Shown: positions 34,921 to 44,004 of the stretch, piece by piece
How the letters are laid out: every line of letters starts with the position of its first letter
Position numbering within the stretch: position 1 is the stretch's first letter
Assembly: GCA_964343605.1 (NCBI GenBank)
Contig: CAYFKJ010000001.1
Span: forward strand, 434,001-498,000
Direction of reading: 5' to 3'
DNA: 64,000 nucleotides
From: CAYFKJ01 sp964343605
GTDB lineage: Bacteria; Pseudomonadota; Alphaproteobacteria; UBA2966
Position numbers and translations under genes: made by a program
The notes under the pieces: generated by a model
What the model was told of the DNA's origin: nothing
Seen by the model: only the letters and a program-made list of their open reading frames with translations
Databases searched by the model: none

Positions 34921-35580
34921 CTAACCTTCCAATCCGGACAATATTTCGGGCTCGCGGCTGCCGTTAACGAGTTTGCGCTCAAGAACCACGAAATCACCGT
35001 TTTTTCTTCGCACGCGATTTCGATGAACAAAGCCTCGACGAGAGTAAAAAGCAATCGCTGCATTTTCCGAATGATCTTCGGTCAGTACACACAGATTTTC
35101 ACAGCCGGCGTCGGCGGTCAGCCGGCACAATTCATCCAATATCGCCTGTCCAATCCCGGACTCTCGATTTTCCGCTTTAACGAAAAGGTACAGCAGCAGC
35201 ATTGACGATTCGCTGTCCGGCAAAGACGGGGATAGCATTGCGCTTGCCAAACCTTTGCGTCTACGACCCGGGCCAAAAAACAGGATGCTCACGATACTTG
35301 AAATCATTCGTGCGTAGGTCAGCGAAAGTAATCTGGCGCCCATGTTACCCGGACATTTCGTTACCACCGCAGCTCCGACAATGGCCCCCGCCGGATCCCG
35401 TCCAACAACAACGATCTCCAATTCCGACGTTGCAACCGCCTCATAGAAGCGCGCCGCATATGATTTTCCCAGGTAGGCAGGCACGGATTCGGGCAGGGAC
35501 TCACAATGCAACTGAGCCAATTTTTCGCAATCCGCAGACGACAGTCGTTCCCCGGCTACGATGTGAAATTTGGCCGCCAT
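34921..35580 (-). CDS. GNAT-family N-acetyltransferase
   Basis: A 219-residue acyl-CoA dependent acetyltransferase. Residues about 125-180 carry the core: LLYLFVKAENRESGIGQAILDEL (acetyl-CoA binding turn) and CVLTEDHSENAAIAFYSRRGF, the last motif. The N-terminal half is a less conserved acceptor part. Its ATG at 35580 shares one base with the stop of the upstream GT2 gene (TAATG), and its stop is four bases before the aminotransferase. N-acetylation of the amino sugar made by that aminotransferase is the most natural role; the order in one operon supports it, but other small acceptors are possible. Confidence 0.85.
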   Translation of the reverse strand: MAAKFHIVAGERLSSADCEKLAQLHCESLPESVPAYLGKSYAARFYEAVATSELEIVVVGRDPAGAIVGAAVVTKCPGNMGARLLSLTYARMISSIVSILFFGPGRRRKGLASAMLSPSLPDSESSMLLLYLFVKAENRESGIGQAILDELCRLTADAGCENLCVLTEDHSENAAIAFYSRRGFVHRNRVRRKNGDFVVLERKLVNGSREPEILSGLEG

Positions 35581-36764
35581 TAGCGCTCGCCGTCCGTCGC
35601 TCCACCTATTTCCAGGAGACCGAGGAGAAATCCCGAGAACACCATTTGGCCGCCGAGGACAATGAGTGTCACGGAAGGTATAACGAGCCTTGGCACACTG
35701 AACGGATCAAGCTCTCCAAACTCACGCCCCCCCCAAATTGCAACGGCCCAGACCAACATCGCAATTCCGGCGACAAGCACAACAACTCCTGCCGCTACAG
35801 TTTGTTCCAGTTTCAGCAGTTGCAGGATCCGGTCTGACGGACGTCCGCTCGGCAACAATCCTCTAAAAACCGCAAACGCCTTGGCAAACACACCCAGCAA
35901 CATTGTCTGGAACCCGAGTATGGTAACCATGGCGCTAACGATGTGCGTGTTGGTCGAAAATACGAGATCGCCAATTTTAATGGGGCCCGCCGCCAATCCC
36001 GCAACGCCCAACAGACCCAGAACGAACATTATCATTCCCGGTATGACAAACATCCACCGCGGGCTGTAAAGCAGCATGAAGCGAAGGTGCCTCCAACCGT
36101 CCCGCCACGTGCGCAAGTGTGGCGCGCGACTCCGCCCATCCGGGTGAAGTGTTATCGGCACCTGCTCCGTGGAAATACTCATGAGCGCAGCCTTCATGAC
36201 CATCTCGCTGGCGAATTCCATGCCGGGGCTTCGCAATTCCATCTTGTCGTACGCCGCTTTCGTGAAGCCGCGCATGCCGCAGTTGATATCCTTGATGTGC
36301 GTTCTGAAAAATAGATTACTCAACCAGCTCAGGATGGGCGTGCCCAGCCAGCGATGCAGAAACGGCATCGCACCAGGCATGATCCGACCCCCACCGGAAG
36401 GAAACCTGCAGCCGATCACAAAATCCGCGCCGCTTTTCAATTTATCGACAAACTTCGAAAGTTCGCTGAAATCATAGGAATCATCGGCATCACCCATGAT
36501 GATGTAGCGTCCGCGTGCGGCTGTAATCCCTCCCATCAATGCAGCGCCATAGCCACGCGAGGGCACATCAACGACGACGGCCCCCGAAGCGCTCGCTATT
36601 TCCTGTGATCCATCCGTGCTGCCGTTGTCACCGATAACAACTTCTCCCCTTATGTCGTGTTTCGCGAAAGCGTCGCTCGCCTTGTTGATGCAAATGGCAA
36701 GCGTTTCAGCTTCGTTCAAACAGGGAATGACGACCGAAACTTCAATATTGGTGGGCGGCATCAA
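35580..36764 (-). CDS. Family 2 glycosyltransferase with C-terminal membrane domain
   Basis: A 394-residue membrane-bound GT-A enzyme. Residues 8-230 are the catalytic domain: VVIPCLNEAETLAICI, IGDNGSTDGSQEIA, the metal-binding MGDADDSYDF near 90-99 and INCGMRGF near 159. From about 232 on, four hydrophobic helices follow, as in polyprenyl-phosphate glycosyltransferases related to dolichol-phosphate mannose synthase. It probably loads a sugar onto undecaprenyl phosphate for use by one of the GT-C-like membrane proteins. It is the first gene of a four-gene operon, with starts at each boundary overlapping or a few bases apart. Confidence 0.9.
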   Translation of the reverse strand: MMPPTNIEVSVVIPCLNEAETLAICINKASDAFAKHDIRGEVVIGDNGSTDGSQEIASASGAVVVDVPSRGYGAALMGGITAARGRYIIMGDADDSYDFSELSKFVDKLKSGADFVIGCRFPSGGGRIMPGAMPFLHRWLGTPILSWLSNLFFRTHIKDINCGMRGFTKAAYDKMELRSPGMEFASEMVMKAALMSISTEQVPITLHPDGRSRAPHLRTWRDGWRHLRFMLLYSPRWMFVIPGMIMFVLGLLGVAGLAAGPIKIGDLVFSTNTHIVSAMVTILGFQTMLLGVFAKAFAVFRGLLPSGRPSDRILQLLKLEQTVAAGVVVLVAGIAMLVWAVAIWGGREFGELDPFSVPRLVIPSVTLIVLGGQMVFSGFLLGLLEIGGATDGER

Positions 36765-36867
36765 ATAAAGACCTGGACGCAGTGTGACGGGAAAGCGGTT
36801 GCATTTTGATCATTTGAGGACGCCGCCGCAACTTAATAGATTGGCTCGTCGCGGCGGACGACGCATG

Positions 36868-37935
36868 TCACATCGCCGACCTAAATACGCGCTCTACACA
36901 TGAACGGCGGGGGTGATGATGGTCGATAAAATCATTGTCCGAGCACTTCGATTTGTGAGGATCAAATGAGCCGACGATCTTCAATCCGAATTCTCTGGCA
37001 ACCGCCCGCAAATGAGCCTCTACCGTCTCCACCATTGCGTATCGTTCCTGCTCACGAATGGTTTGGTAGGCAAGCGGGTGATAGGCCGGGAGGTAGATCA
37101 CGGCCTCAGCGCCCATCGACCGAATATCGCGCAATATTTTTTCCAGCTTGTACGAGGCATTGGGATCGAGACCGGAGAAATTCTCTAGGCCCCAAAAGGC
37201 GATGTCCCGGCCAACCCGGCGCGCCAATGCTTCGATCTCCCCCGGAGTTCGTTCAAGAACACGGCGCGGATGTTTGAACGTACCGTCAGGACGGAATACT
37301 GCGGCATTGGAATGATCATCACCCGCCGCGCGAAATGACTTTCCTCCGCCACCCGAAGCTTGCGCACGCCAGGTGCGAATGGAATCCAGGAAATACCGCA
37401 GTGAGAACAGCGCGCGCACGGCATGCAAGGTTATCTGCGGACTTTTGGCCCTGCCGTCAGTTTCATCGTCGTATGCGAAGGTCGGCTTGACGTAACCGAG
37501 ACCGGTCGTTCGCGCCCTATTGAACATCCAAGGATCAATTCCCAGAACGACCAAGCCCGGGTTGAATCCGCGTTTTCGCCACATGTTCAACATGCCTTCG
37601 ACGTCGTCCAGATCAGCCGCCGGCACGCTCTGATTCAAAAGAAATTCATGAGCAAAAATATTGTTCCCGATCTCCCAGGACCGGCTTGATCCGAGGACGA
37701 CAATCGAGGGAGACCGATCGACACCTGCAGCCAGGTATCGCTGCACCAACCGAAGATCAAGGTTCTCCGCACCGACCAGGTACGACCCTTCCGCCAGTAC
37801 CGTCGCGGCGGCAAGCTCTTCTTCTCCGCTGCCGAACAGCCGTGCCGGATCAACCGAACGGTTAACGCCGAAGATAGTGGCCAGGCAAATGGCCAGCCCA
37901 AATACGAATGCCGATATTGTGCTTCCACGCCGCAT
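36868..37935 (-). CDS. SGNH-like protein partner of MBOAT copy 2
   Basis: A 355-residue protein with a single N-terminal membrane anchor (about 6-24) and an extracytoplasmic domain. IVVLGSSRSWEIGNN (Ser83/Ser84) resembles the nucleophile block of AlgJ/DltD-type SGNH proteins, LVVLGIDPWMFNRA the second block, and FIDHHHPRR near the end may provide the Asp/His pair (Asp338, His341). It begins six bases after the MBOAT gene's stop and should accept the acyl group brought across the membrane. The frame stays open upstream to 38358 but that part is antisense-like shadow of the MBOAT gene and is left out. Confidence 0.8.
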   Translation of the reverse strand: MRRGSTISAFVFGLAICLATIFGVNRSVDPARLFGSGEEELAAATVLAEGSYLVGAENLDLRLVQRYLAAGVDRSPSIVVLGSSRSWEIGNNIFAHEFLLNQSVPAADLDDVEGMLNMWRKRGFNPGLVVLGIDPWMFNRARTTGLGYVKPTFAYDDETDGRAKSPQITLHAVRALFSLRYFLDSIRTWRAQASGGGGKSFRAAGDDHSNAAVFRPDGTFKHPRRVLERTPGEIEALARRVGRDIAFWGLENFSGLDPNASYKLEKILRDIRSMGAEAVIYLPAYHPLAYQTIREQERYAMVETVEAHLRAVAREFGLKIVGSFDPHKSKCSDNDFIDHHHPRRSCVERVFRSAM

Positions 37936-37940
37936 GTCGG

Positions 37941-39497
37941 CTAGAACTGAAAATACAGGAATTGGGTCGAGCCACCTATTCCCGCTATGGCCAGGCCGAG
38001 AGCAACGCCGGCGGCAGCGCCAACGGCAATTCGATACGTTCCAGTCCACCCACTGCGCCAGGTGGAAGACCACTGGCGTTCGACAAGTTGCTGCGTATTC
38101 GGAGCCAACCAGACGATCGGCAGCAGTACGGCAATCCACAACACAGCCTCCAGCTTCAACAGCGGAGTGGGTCCAAACGATACGAACGACGCCCCTGACA
38201 GGATCGGCGTCCCATTCAACATGGTTTCCATTATTGGCGGCAGAATTATGCCGTTCATGCCAAATAGACCTGCATAAAGCCGCATCGCCGCATCGAGCGA
38301 ATCCGCCCGAAACACCACCCAGGCCGCTGAAACGGCGGCGAATGTCAGGATCATACATATTCCGCGGGTTATAACCGGATACCGCGCCTCCCCATGATCC
38401 TTGGCGACCCCTCTACCTACAGCGCGCCACATATGATTGATCACAAGCATGATCCCATGCAGTCCCCCCCAAATTATGAATGTCCAACCGGCGCCGTGCC
38501 ATAGCCCTCCAAGCAGCATGACAATCATCAAATTTACGTGCCGGCGCGACAAACCCTTTTGATTGCCGCCAAGCGGAATATAAAGGCACTCTCGCAGGAA
38601 CCGAGAAAGCGTCATGTGCCATCTACGCCAAAATTCGATGATGCTGGTCGACTTGTAGGGTGAATAGAAATTGAAAGGAAGCCGAATTCCGAAGATCAGC
38701 CCCAAGCCGACGGCCATATCCGAGTAACCGGAAAAGTCGAAATACAACTGCAACGAATAGGTCAATGTCGCGGCCCAGGCTTCGATCAGGGAAATCTCGG
38801 CCGCCACGGAGTTAACGGTGCCGAAAGCGAGATCTGCGTAGGTCGCGAGATGATCGGCAATGACGACTTTTTTGAAAAGGCCTATCGAAAAGAACATCAG
38901 TCCTGCAAAAGCGGACGACAGTTTGGGCAAATTGCGTCCCAAAAGTTCGAACTGCGGGATCACGTCCCGCTGCAGCACAATGGGGCCCGCGATCAGTTGC
39001 GGGAAAAACGTGACAAAAAGGAAATATCGCGCAATGCCGATCTTTTCCGTTGCGCCACGGTAACAATCGACAAGGTAGGCAATTTGCTGAAACGTAAAAA
39101 ATGAAATCGCCAACGGGAGTGCGATTTTTAGGCTGTCGAACGAAGCATTCCAAAGCCACCCCACGTTTAGCATTACAAAATCGGCGTATTTGAAGTATCC
39201 GATCGCAAATAAGTTGATTGAAACACCGCCAAAAAGCACCAGCCCAGGGAAACGCCGCGACTGGTGCTGTTCTGATGCAGCCCGGCGCGTCAACATTCGG
39301 CCAATCTGGTAGTTGACAAGTATTGACCCGATCAGCAACGCCAAATACGGCGGATACCACCAGCCATAGAAAAACAGGGAGCACAGGACCAGCCATATTA
39401 CAGTCGCATCCGTCCTGCCCCCCCGGCACAAAATCCAATAACCGCAGAGCACAACAGGAAGAAAGAAAAGAAGAAAAATGTATGAGTTGAAGAGCAT
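37941..39497 (-). CDS. MBOAT family O-acyltransferase (AlgI-like), copy 2
   Basis: A 518-residue polytopic inner-membrane protein of the alginate O-acetylation type. The canonical elements are all present: LFFYGWWYP near 41-49, FFPQLIAGPI near 164-173, EFWRRWHMTLSRFLRECLYIPLGG at about 288-311, with His294, and GGLWHGAGWTF with the catalytic His334; His347 follows. Unlike copy 1 (at 19877) the YIPLGG loop is intact, so the two copies are not recent duplicates and probably serve different acceptors or acyl groups. An SGNH-like partner follows immediately. It is divergent from the phosphatase-superfamily gene at 39874. Confidence 0.93.
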   Translation of the reverse strand: MLFNSYIFLLFFLPVVLCGYWILCRGGRTDATVIWLVLCSLFFYGWWYPPYLALLIGSILVNYQIGRMLTRRAASEQHQSRRFPGLVLFGGVSINLFAIGYFKYADFVMLNVGWLWNASFDSLKIALPLAISFFTFQQIAYLVDCYRGATEKIGIARYFLFVTFFPQLIAGPIVLQRDVIPQFELLGRNLPKLSSAFAGLMFFSIGLFKKVVIADHLATYADLAFGTVNSVAAEISLIEAWAATLTYSLQLYFDFSGYSDMAVGLGLIFGIRLPFNFYSPYKSTSIIEFWRRWHMTLSRFLRECLYIPLGGNQKGLSRRHVNLMIVMLLGGLWHGAGWTFIIWGGLHGIMLVINHMWRAVGRGVAKDHGEARYPVITRGICMILTFAAVSAAWVVFRADSLDAAMRLYAGLFGMNGIILPPIMETMLNGTPILSGASFVSFGPTPLLKLEAVLWIAVLLPIVWLAPNTQQLVERQWSSTWRSGWTGTYRIAVGAAAGVALGLAIAGIGGSTQFLYFQF

Positions 39498-39873
39498 TCG
39501 CTCGGCTTTACCGTCTTATTTTATTCTTGCAGGCAGCGATCACAATCAAAGGTATCACGGTTCACCAGCAACGGCACCGGTGTCGTAAGCCGTCTCGATC
39601 AAGCATTGCCAGCGGGAATTCCGCCACCGGCTTGCCCCCAAATGCCCGCTTCCGCCATACCCTCATGGGGTCCGATAAAGCCTCAACAATGCGTCAATTC
39701 ACGCTGGCTTCGCTGCGGGAAGTGACGTACCTTCGGCAGCCAGATTTCACGGGGTCGTAGAGACCATTAACGCTAGAAAATTTGCCAATCTACCGCTGGA
39801 GTCCAACGGACGCACGCCGAACCTGGCACGACGATTCCTTACGTCAGGAATGCGATTCCCGAAAGGTAGAGAT
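39498..39873. promoter_or_regulatory. Divergent intergenic region, 376 bases
   Basis: This lies between the MBOAT gene (minus) and a phosphatase-superfamily gene (plus). A 77-codon frame at 39527-39760 has no family resemblance and a Pro/Arg-rich make-up that looks non-coding. Promoters for both directions are likely. The right end carries GAAAGG about eight bases before the ATG at 39874. No further structure was recognised. Confidence 0.4.
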
Positions 39874-41460
39874 ATGAGCCTACAGAATATTTTCTCTTAC
39901 CTATCTTCAGTGCATCTCAACAGAGCCTTATTTCTCTTTCTCACAGGCTGTTGGATTTCCGTCTCCTTTATGGCAACGAATGCGATGGTTATTCGGCATC
40001 CATTCTCAATCCTATTAATCGGCGTTGTCGTCGGCTCGGCGGCCGCTTTGTTGTATTTGCTGGCGAAGCGGTTTGCTTCGGACGGGATCCAGCGAAGAAT
40101 GTTTGGCGCTTTGGTCGGCGCTATTGTCGCCTTCTATACATACGGCATCGTCTTTGAGCTTACGTTCCAGGCGCTTTATCCAAGCTACTATCTTTCCGGG
40201 AAAGTTTCCCTCGCGATTTGGGTTCTTCTTTTTGCCGCCGTCATGATTTCCGCTTGGTTCATTATTTCGAACGAAGTAAGAGAATTTGCGGTAAAGGGCG
40301 CCGTCACGGCACTATTGGTTGTCGCTTCCGCGGAAGGTCTTTGGAGACTTGCGCCCGTCATCGGTTCACCCGATAGCGAAAAAACCAAGACCGCCGAACC
40401 GACGCAAAATTCGATTTCCACCGCGGAAACCAAATCATCCCTTCCAAACATTTACTATATCCTTCTGGACGGCTACGCCCGGCCTGATCAGCTTAGGCGG
40501 CGGCTGGATCTGGACGTGAGCGAGTTCCTGAACAACCTGTCGGACTTGGGTTTCGTGATCCCAAAGGCGTCCCGGTCGAATTACCTCACCACAAACCTGT
40601 CGCTCGGACATACGCTGCTTGGCGACTATTTCGTCATCGACCAGGAAACACATGAGAACTTTATTCTAGGTGATGGCCCCTCTTCCGCCGCAGAAGAAGG
40701 GCTTAGTCCCATTATTTCGCGCCTAAAAGCGAAAGGGTGTTCTTTTCACCGCCTAGGCGCTTGCAATGGAATTGAAGACCGCTGTCTTAGCCCGTATTCA
40801 TCGCTTCCATCCGACGTAGTCGAACTGCTCCACAACACACCGGTGATAATCGCTCTGCGATACATTAAACCCACACTGGTCCAAATAAACCTTCACGACG
40901 CCAGCATCCCGAACGTCTTCGCGAAACTCGCGGAATCCGAAAATCAGCAGGTTTTTGCTTTTGCCCATGTTCTCTATCCCCATGACACCGTCTACAAGGA
41001 AGATTGCACCAGAATTGAGAACGCCGTTGAACGATCTCTGGGCGCGAGAACTCTGGGAGACAGGATGCTAAAGGACGAGGACGCGTATCGGAGTACCGTC
41101 AAATGCATAAATCGCCAGCTCGAATTGGGACTCAACGACCTCCTTGCCGAAAATCGGTCAAAAATTGTCGTATTGGCGTCCGATCACGGCACGGCGTTTG
41201 CCGTACCAGTCGACTCGGCGGCGGTCGATTGGCCGGCCGATGCCCTCATTGAACGCTCGGCGATATTCAATGCGTGGTTGCTGCCCCAACGTTGTCGAAA
41301 TTCCCTGTATGATGAGATTACGCCGATTAATCACTTCGAGTTGATACTCGCTTGCCTCGACGACAGACCGCCGGAATACAAGCCCGATCATACCTACGCG
41401 GTATATTACGGCGACAAACGCGTTAAACGTATCCCCAACTCAGTATTTCTCAATCAATAG
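39874..41460 (+). CDS. Membrane-anchored alkaline-phosphatase-superfamily (sulfatase-like) protein 1
   Basis: A 528-residue protein with four or five N-terminal membrane helices (up to about residue 155) followed by an extracytoplasmic alkaline-phosphatase-superfamily domain. IYYILLDGYARPDQL marks the first metal site, SNYLTTNLSLGHTLL the nucleophile (Thr) helix, VLYPHDTVY a middle block and VVLASDHGTAF the second metal site. This design is shared by phosphoglycerol and phosphoethanolamine transferases and sulfatases; a transferase of a phospho-group onto the glycan is plausible. The ATG at 39874 with GAAAGG upstream is preferred to one eight codons earlier. It shares its plan with the protein at 47014. 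Confidence 0.83.
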   Translation: MSLQNIFSYLSSVHLNRALFLFLTGCWISVSFMATNAMVIRHPFSILLIGVVVGSAAALLYLLAKRFASDGIQRRMFGALVGAIVAFYTYGIVFELTFQALYPSYYLSGKVSLAIWVLLFAAVMISAWFIISNEVREFAVKGAVTALLVVASAEGLWRLAPVIGSPDSEKTKTAEPTQNSISTAETKSSLPNIYYILLDGYARPDQLRRRLDLDVSEFLNNLSDLGFVIPKASRSNYLTTNLSLGHTLLGDYFVIDQETHENFILGDGPSSAAEEGLSPIISRLKAKGCSFHRLGACNGIEDRCLSPYSSLPSDVVELLHNTPVIIALRYIKPTLVQINLHDASIPNVFAKLAESENQQVFAFAHVLYPHDTVYKEDCTRIENAVERSLGARTLGDRMLKDEDAYRSTVKCINRQLELGLNDLLAENRSKIVVLASDHGTAFAVPVDSAAVDWPADALIERSAIFNAWLLPQRCRNSLYDEITPINHFELILACLDDRPPEYKPDHTYAVYYGDKRVKRIPNSVFLNQ

Positions 41461-41466
41461 AGATCA

Positions 41467-42945
41467 ATGGAAACGCGGCCTACAAACGGCAACGGGCAAC
41501 AGATATCGACCGCCCACTATCTGGGTTTTTTTGCCGCGGCGTTTATCCCGAGATTGCTGATGATCTACGCCGCGGGCGCTGATTTGAACGGCGACGCGAA
41601 GCTATACGGTTTTGTGGCGGGAAACATTCTCGACAATTTCTGCGTATCGGTATCCCTTCCTCAAACCGGCGAATGTGCGCCTCATTGGGGAGGCAATCAA
41701 CTCCCCGGCTATCCTCTGTTCATCGCGTTATTTTGGGCGCTGTTTCAACGGTCCGTGGAGGCCGTTCTGGTTGCCCAGTCGGCATTCTTCGCCGTTTGTG
41801 TGGTGATGCTGTCCCGGGCCTTAAAGCAGGCGAAATTCCCTGTGGGAGCGATTTGGTGCGCAGTCATCGTGCTGGGCGTATCGCCTTCTCTGGTCGGATG
41901 GTCACGCAGCTTGTTGACGGAAACACTGTCGCTTGCACTCACCATCCTCCTGCTTTCCGAGATTATCTACTCGATGGCAATTTCGCGGATTCGGCCACTT
42001 CCGCTCGGCGTAATTTTGGCTTGTGGTTTTTTTGTGCGATACGATTTCGCCCTGTTGGCAATCCCGGTTGCCGTCGCCGGATTTATGATCCACGGTCCTG
42101 TCGGGGCACTAAGGAAAGGCTTGATCGTTGTGTTGATCGTCGGGCTCCCGGTCGCCGCCTGGACCTTGCGAAGTGTGGTGCACGGCCTTCCTCCAACGCC
42201 GCCGATCGGGCTAACGGCCAAGGGCCAACAATTGCCGACCGGAATGATGCGTTGGGTGGGAACTTGGCTGGACAACCAGTATGACTTGGGCAAATCCATA
42301 TGGGCTCTGGTTCATTTTGATTACAACAAATTCGACCCCCCGCCAAAGGCGTTCAGAAATGCCGAGGAGCGGCGGCAGATAATTGCACTCTTGAACACGC
42401 TAAGATCGGAAACCGTTAAATCGCCGCCGGCCTCCGAAATCGATTTGACATTCGAGGCGGTCGCTCAGGCAAAAATTAGGGAGACCGGGTGGGACTATTG
42501 GATATTTCTGCCGATCCGGCGGGCATTTTCGATGTGGTTGTCACCTTATCCCAGTATGGGTTGGCCGGCCGCAATCGATGAAGAAAGTAGGGGAAGCATT
42601 CGCGCCCAAATTTCGGACCGCAGTTTCACGGGGGTATTGGAAGCCGCAATATCGGCCCCCGGCGCTGCCTTGGCAAAGGGCCTGGTCAGTTTCCACCGTT
42701 ATTTGTTGCTGGCCTGCTCCCTGATCATGCTTTACTGGTCGAGCAGGTTGTCAGCCATCGAGCGAAAACTGTTGTGGATTACACTGGTATACGCACTTGT
42801 TCGAACCACGTTCTTTGCCAACACACTGCTGATAGAAACCAGATACTTGGCTCCATCCTTGGCATGGATGGATGTCGCCATAGCGATATCCGCGTTCTCG
42901 ATCATTCGCGGCATGATTTCATCCAAGGGAAAAAGTAAAATATGA
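41467..42945 (+). CDS. Polytopic membrane glycosyltransferase-like protein (ArnT/GT39-like)
   Basis: A 492-residue membrane protein with about eleven hydrophobic segments. The first periplasmic loop begins with GADLNGDAKLYGFVAGNIL (residues about 37-55), where the paired acids of GT-C enzymes usually lie, followed by HWGGNQLPGYPLFIALF, a strong ArnT/GT39-type element. Later segments include GFFVRYDFALLAIP and a soluble loop of about 100 residues before the last two helices. It should transfer a sugar from a polyprenyl carrier on the outer face of the inner membrane. It starts six bases after the previous gene and overlaps the next start by ATGA. Confidence 0.8.
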   Translation: METRPTNGNGQQISTAHYLGFFAAAFIPRLLMIYAAGADLNGDAKLYGFVAGNILDNFCVSVSLPQTGECAPHWGGNQLPGYPLFIALFWALFQRSVEAVLVAQSAFFAVCVVMLSRALKQAKFPVGAIWCAVIVLGVSPSLVGWSRSLLTETLSLALTILLLSEIIYSMAISRIRPLPLGVILACGFFVRYDFALLAIPVAVAGFMIHGPVGALRKGLIVVLIVGLPVAAWTLRSVVHGLPPTPPIGLTAKGQQLPTGMMRWVGTWLDNQYDLGKSIWALVHFDYNKFDPPPKAFRNAEERRQIIALLNTLRSETVKSPPASEIDLTFEAVAQAKIRETGWDYWIFLPIRRAFSMWLSPYPSMGWPAAIDEESRGSIRAQISDRSFTGVLEAAISAPGAALAKGLVSFHRYLLLACSLIMLYWSSRLSAIERKLLWITLVYALVRTTFFANTLLIETRYLAPSLAWMDVAIAISAFSIIRGMISSKGKSKI

Positions 42946-43886
42946 GTACGATTGCTGTCTTGGGGGCAACCGGCAATGTCGGACAAAGCGTAGCCGCCGA
43001 GTTCGCGGCGTCACCCGCACACGAAATATTCCTAATCGCCCGCAATCGGCAGGCGGCTGAAGGGATAGCGGACGCAAACAATCAGAACCGGAATACCCGC
43101 TTCGTGCCGATCGACCAGTTTGAAGCCGGCGAATACGATATTATCGTCAACGCGATCGGCGCGGGTGACTCGGGACGGATAAGTTCGCTTGGCGCCGAGT
43201 TGATGCGCGCCACCGAGGAGTGGGATAACCGCGTACACACGGTTCTCGAAAAATCACCGGAGACGCTGTACGTCTGTTTTAGCAGTGGTACGGCATTCGG
43301 ATTGTTGCGCGACGAACCGGTTTCCTCCGAGTCCGTCGCCTCATTTCCGATAAACAACTTATCATCAGACCACTGTTATGCCGTCGCCAAGTTGAATTCG
43401 GAAACAAAGCATCGTGCAGCTAGCAATCTCAATATCGTGGATCTTCGGCTGTTCGGTTACGCAAGTCGCTACGTTGATACGTCCGGAGGTTTCTTCTTGT
43501 CGCAGCTGATGGCCGCGTTGACCCACAACACGGTGCTGCCGACTCTAAGAACAGACATGATGAGGGATTTCGTAACAGCGCCGGATGTCTGCCAATTAAT
43601 CGAGAAATGCTTCAAGTCGAGGCCCATCAATCGGGCGCTTGATGTCTACACGAAATCGCCGACTTCCAAGTTCGAACTGCTTCGGCGACTGGAGCGCGAA
43701 TACGGTCTCAGGTGGAAGGAAGTCGATGATCCATCTGTGGCGCGTGGATCAGTAGAGAAGAGTGCGTATTATTCGACCGACAAAGGAGCCGCCCAAATCG
43801 GTTACGAGCCCAAATATTCAGCCCTGGAGGGTGTCGTTAATGAAGTCGAGAAATATCTGAAAAATCTTCAAGACGGAAATATGTAG
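42942..43886 (+). CDS. NAD-dependent epimerase/dehydratase (SDR)
   Basis: A 314-residue extended short-chain dehydrogenase. The dinucleotide motif VLGATGNVGQSVA lies at 6-18, the catalytic Tyr/Lys in HCYAVAKLNSE near 147-157, and the VDLRLFGYASRYVD region corresponds to the substrate part. It would act on a nucleotide sugar (4-epimerase, reductase or dehydratase); which one cannot be told. The ATG overlaps the stop of the membrane glycosyltransferase by four bases, so its sugar may be the one that enzyme transfers. It is followed by 118 bases without a gene. Confidence 0.85.
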   Translation: MSTIAVLGATGNVGQSVAAEFAASPAHEIFLIARNRQAAEGIADANNQNRNTRFVPIDQFEAGEYDIIVNAIGAGDSGRISSLGAELMRATEEWDNRVHTVLEKSPETLYVCFSSGTAFGLLRDEPVSSESVASFPINNLSSDHCYAVAKLNSETKHRAASNLNIVDLRLFGYASRYVDTSGGFFLSQLMAALTHNTVLPTLRTDMMRDFVTAPDVCQLIEKCFKSRPINRALDVYTKSPTSKFELLRRLEREYGLRWKEVDDPSVARGSVEKSAYYSTDKGAAQIGYEPKYSALEGVVNEVEKYLKNLQDGNM

Positions 43887-44004
43887 GAAACCCGGAATCA
43901 TCGTGTCGAACGGGGACTCCTATTCAGCGTCTTGTCGGCTGCTTTATCAAAAGATACTTCTTGCCGAATGTTATCGCTTTATACTCTTCGCAAACTAGAT
44001 TTCG

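Noticed and set aside
37936..38358. Upstream extension of the SGNH-like protein to 496 residues
   Set aside because: The extra 141 codons overlap the MBOAT gene in another frame on the same strand and are Cys/Arg-rich; the membrane anchor begins right after the ATG at 37935.
39527..39760. A 77-codon frame in the divergent intergenic region
   Set aside because: Pro/Arg/Ser-rich composition, no ribosome site, no recognisable product.
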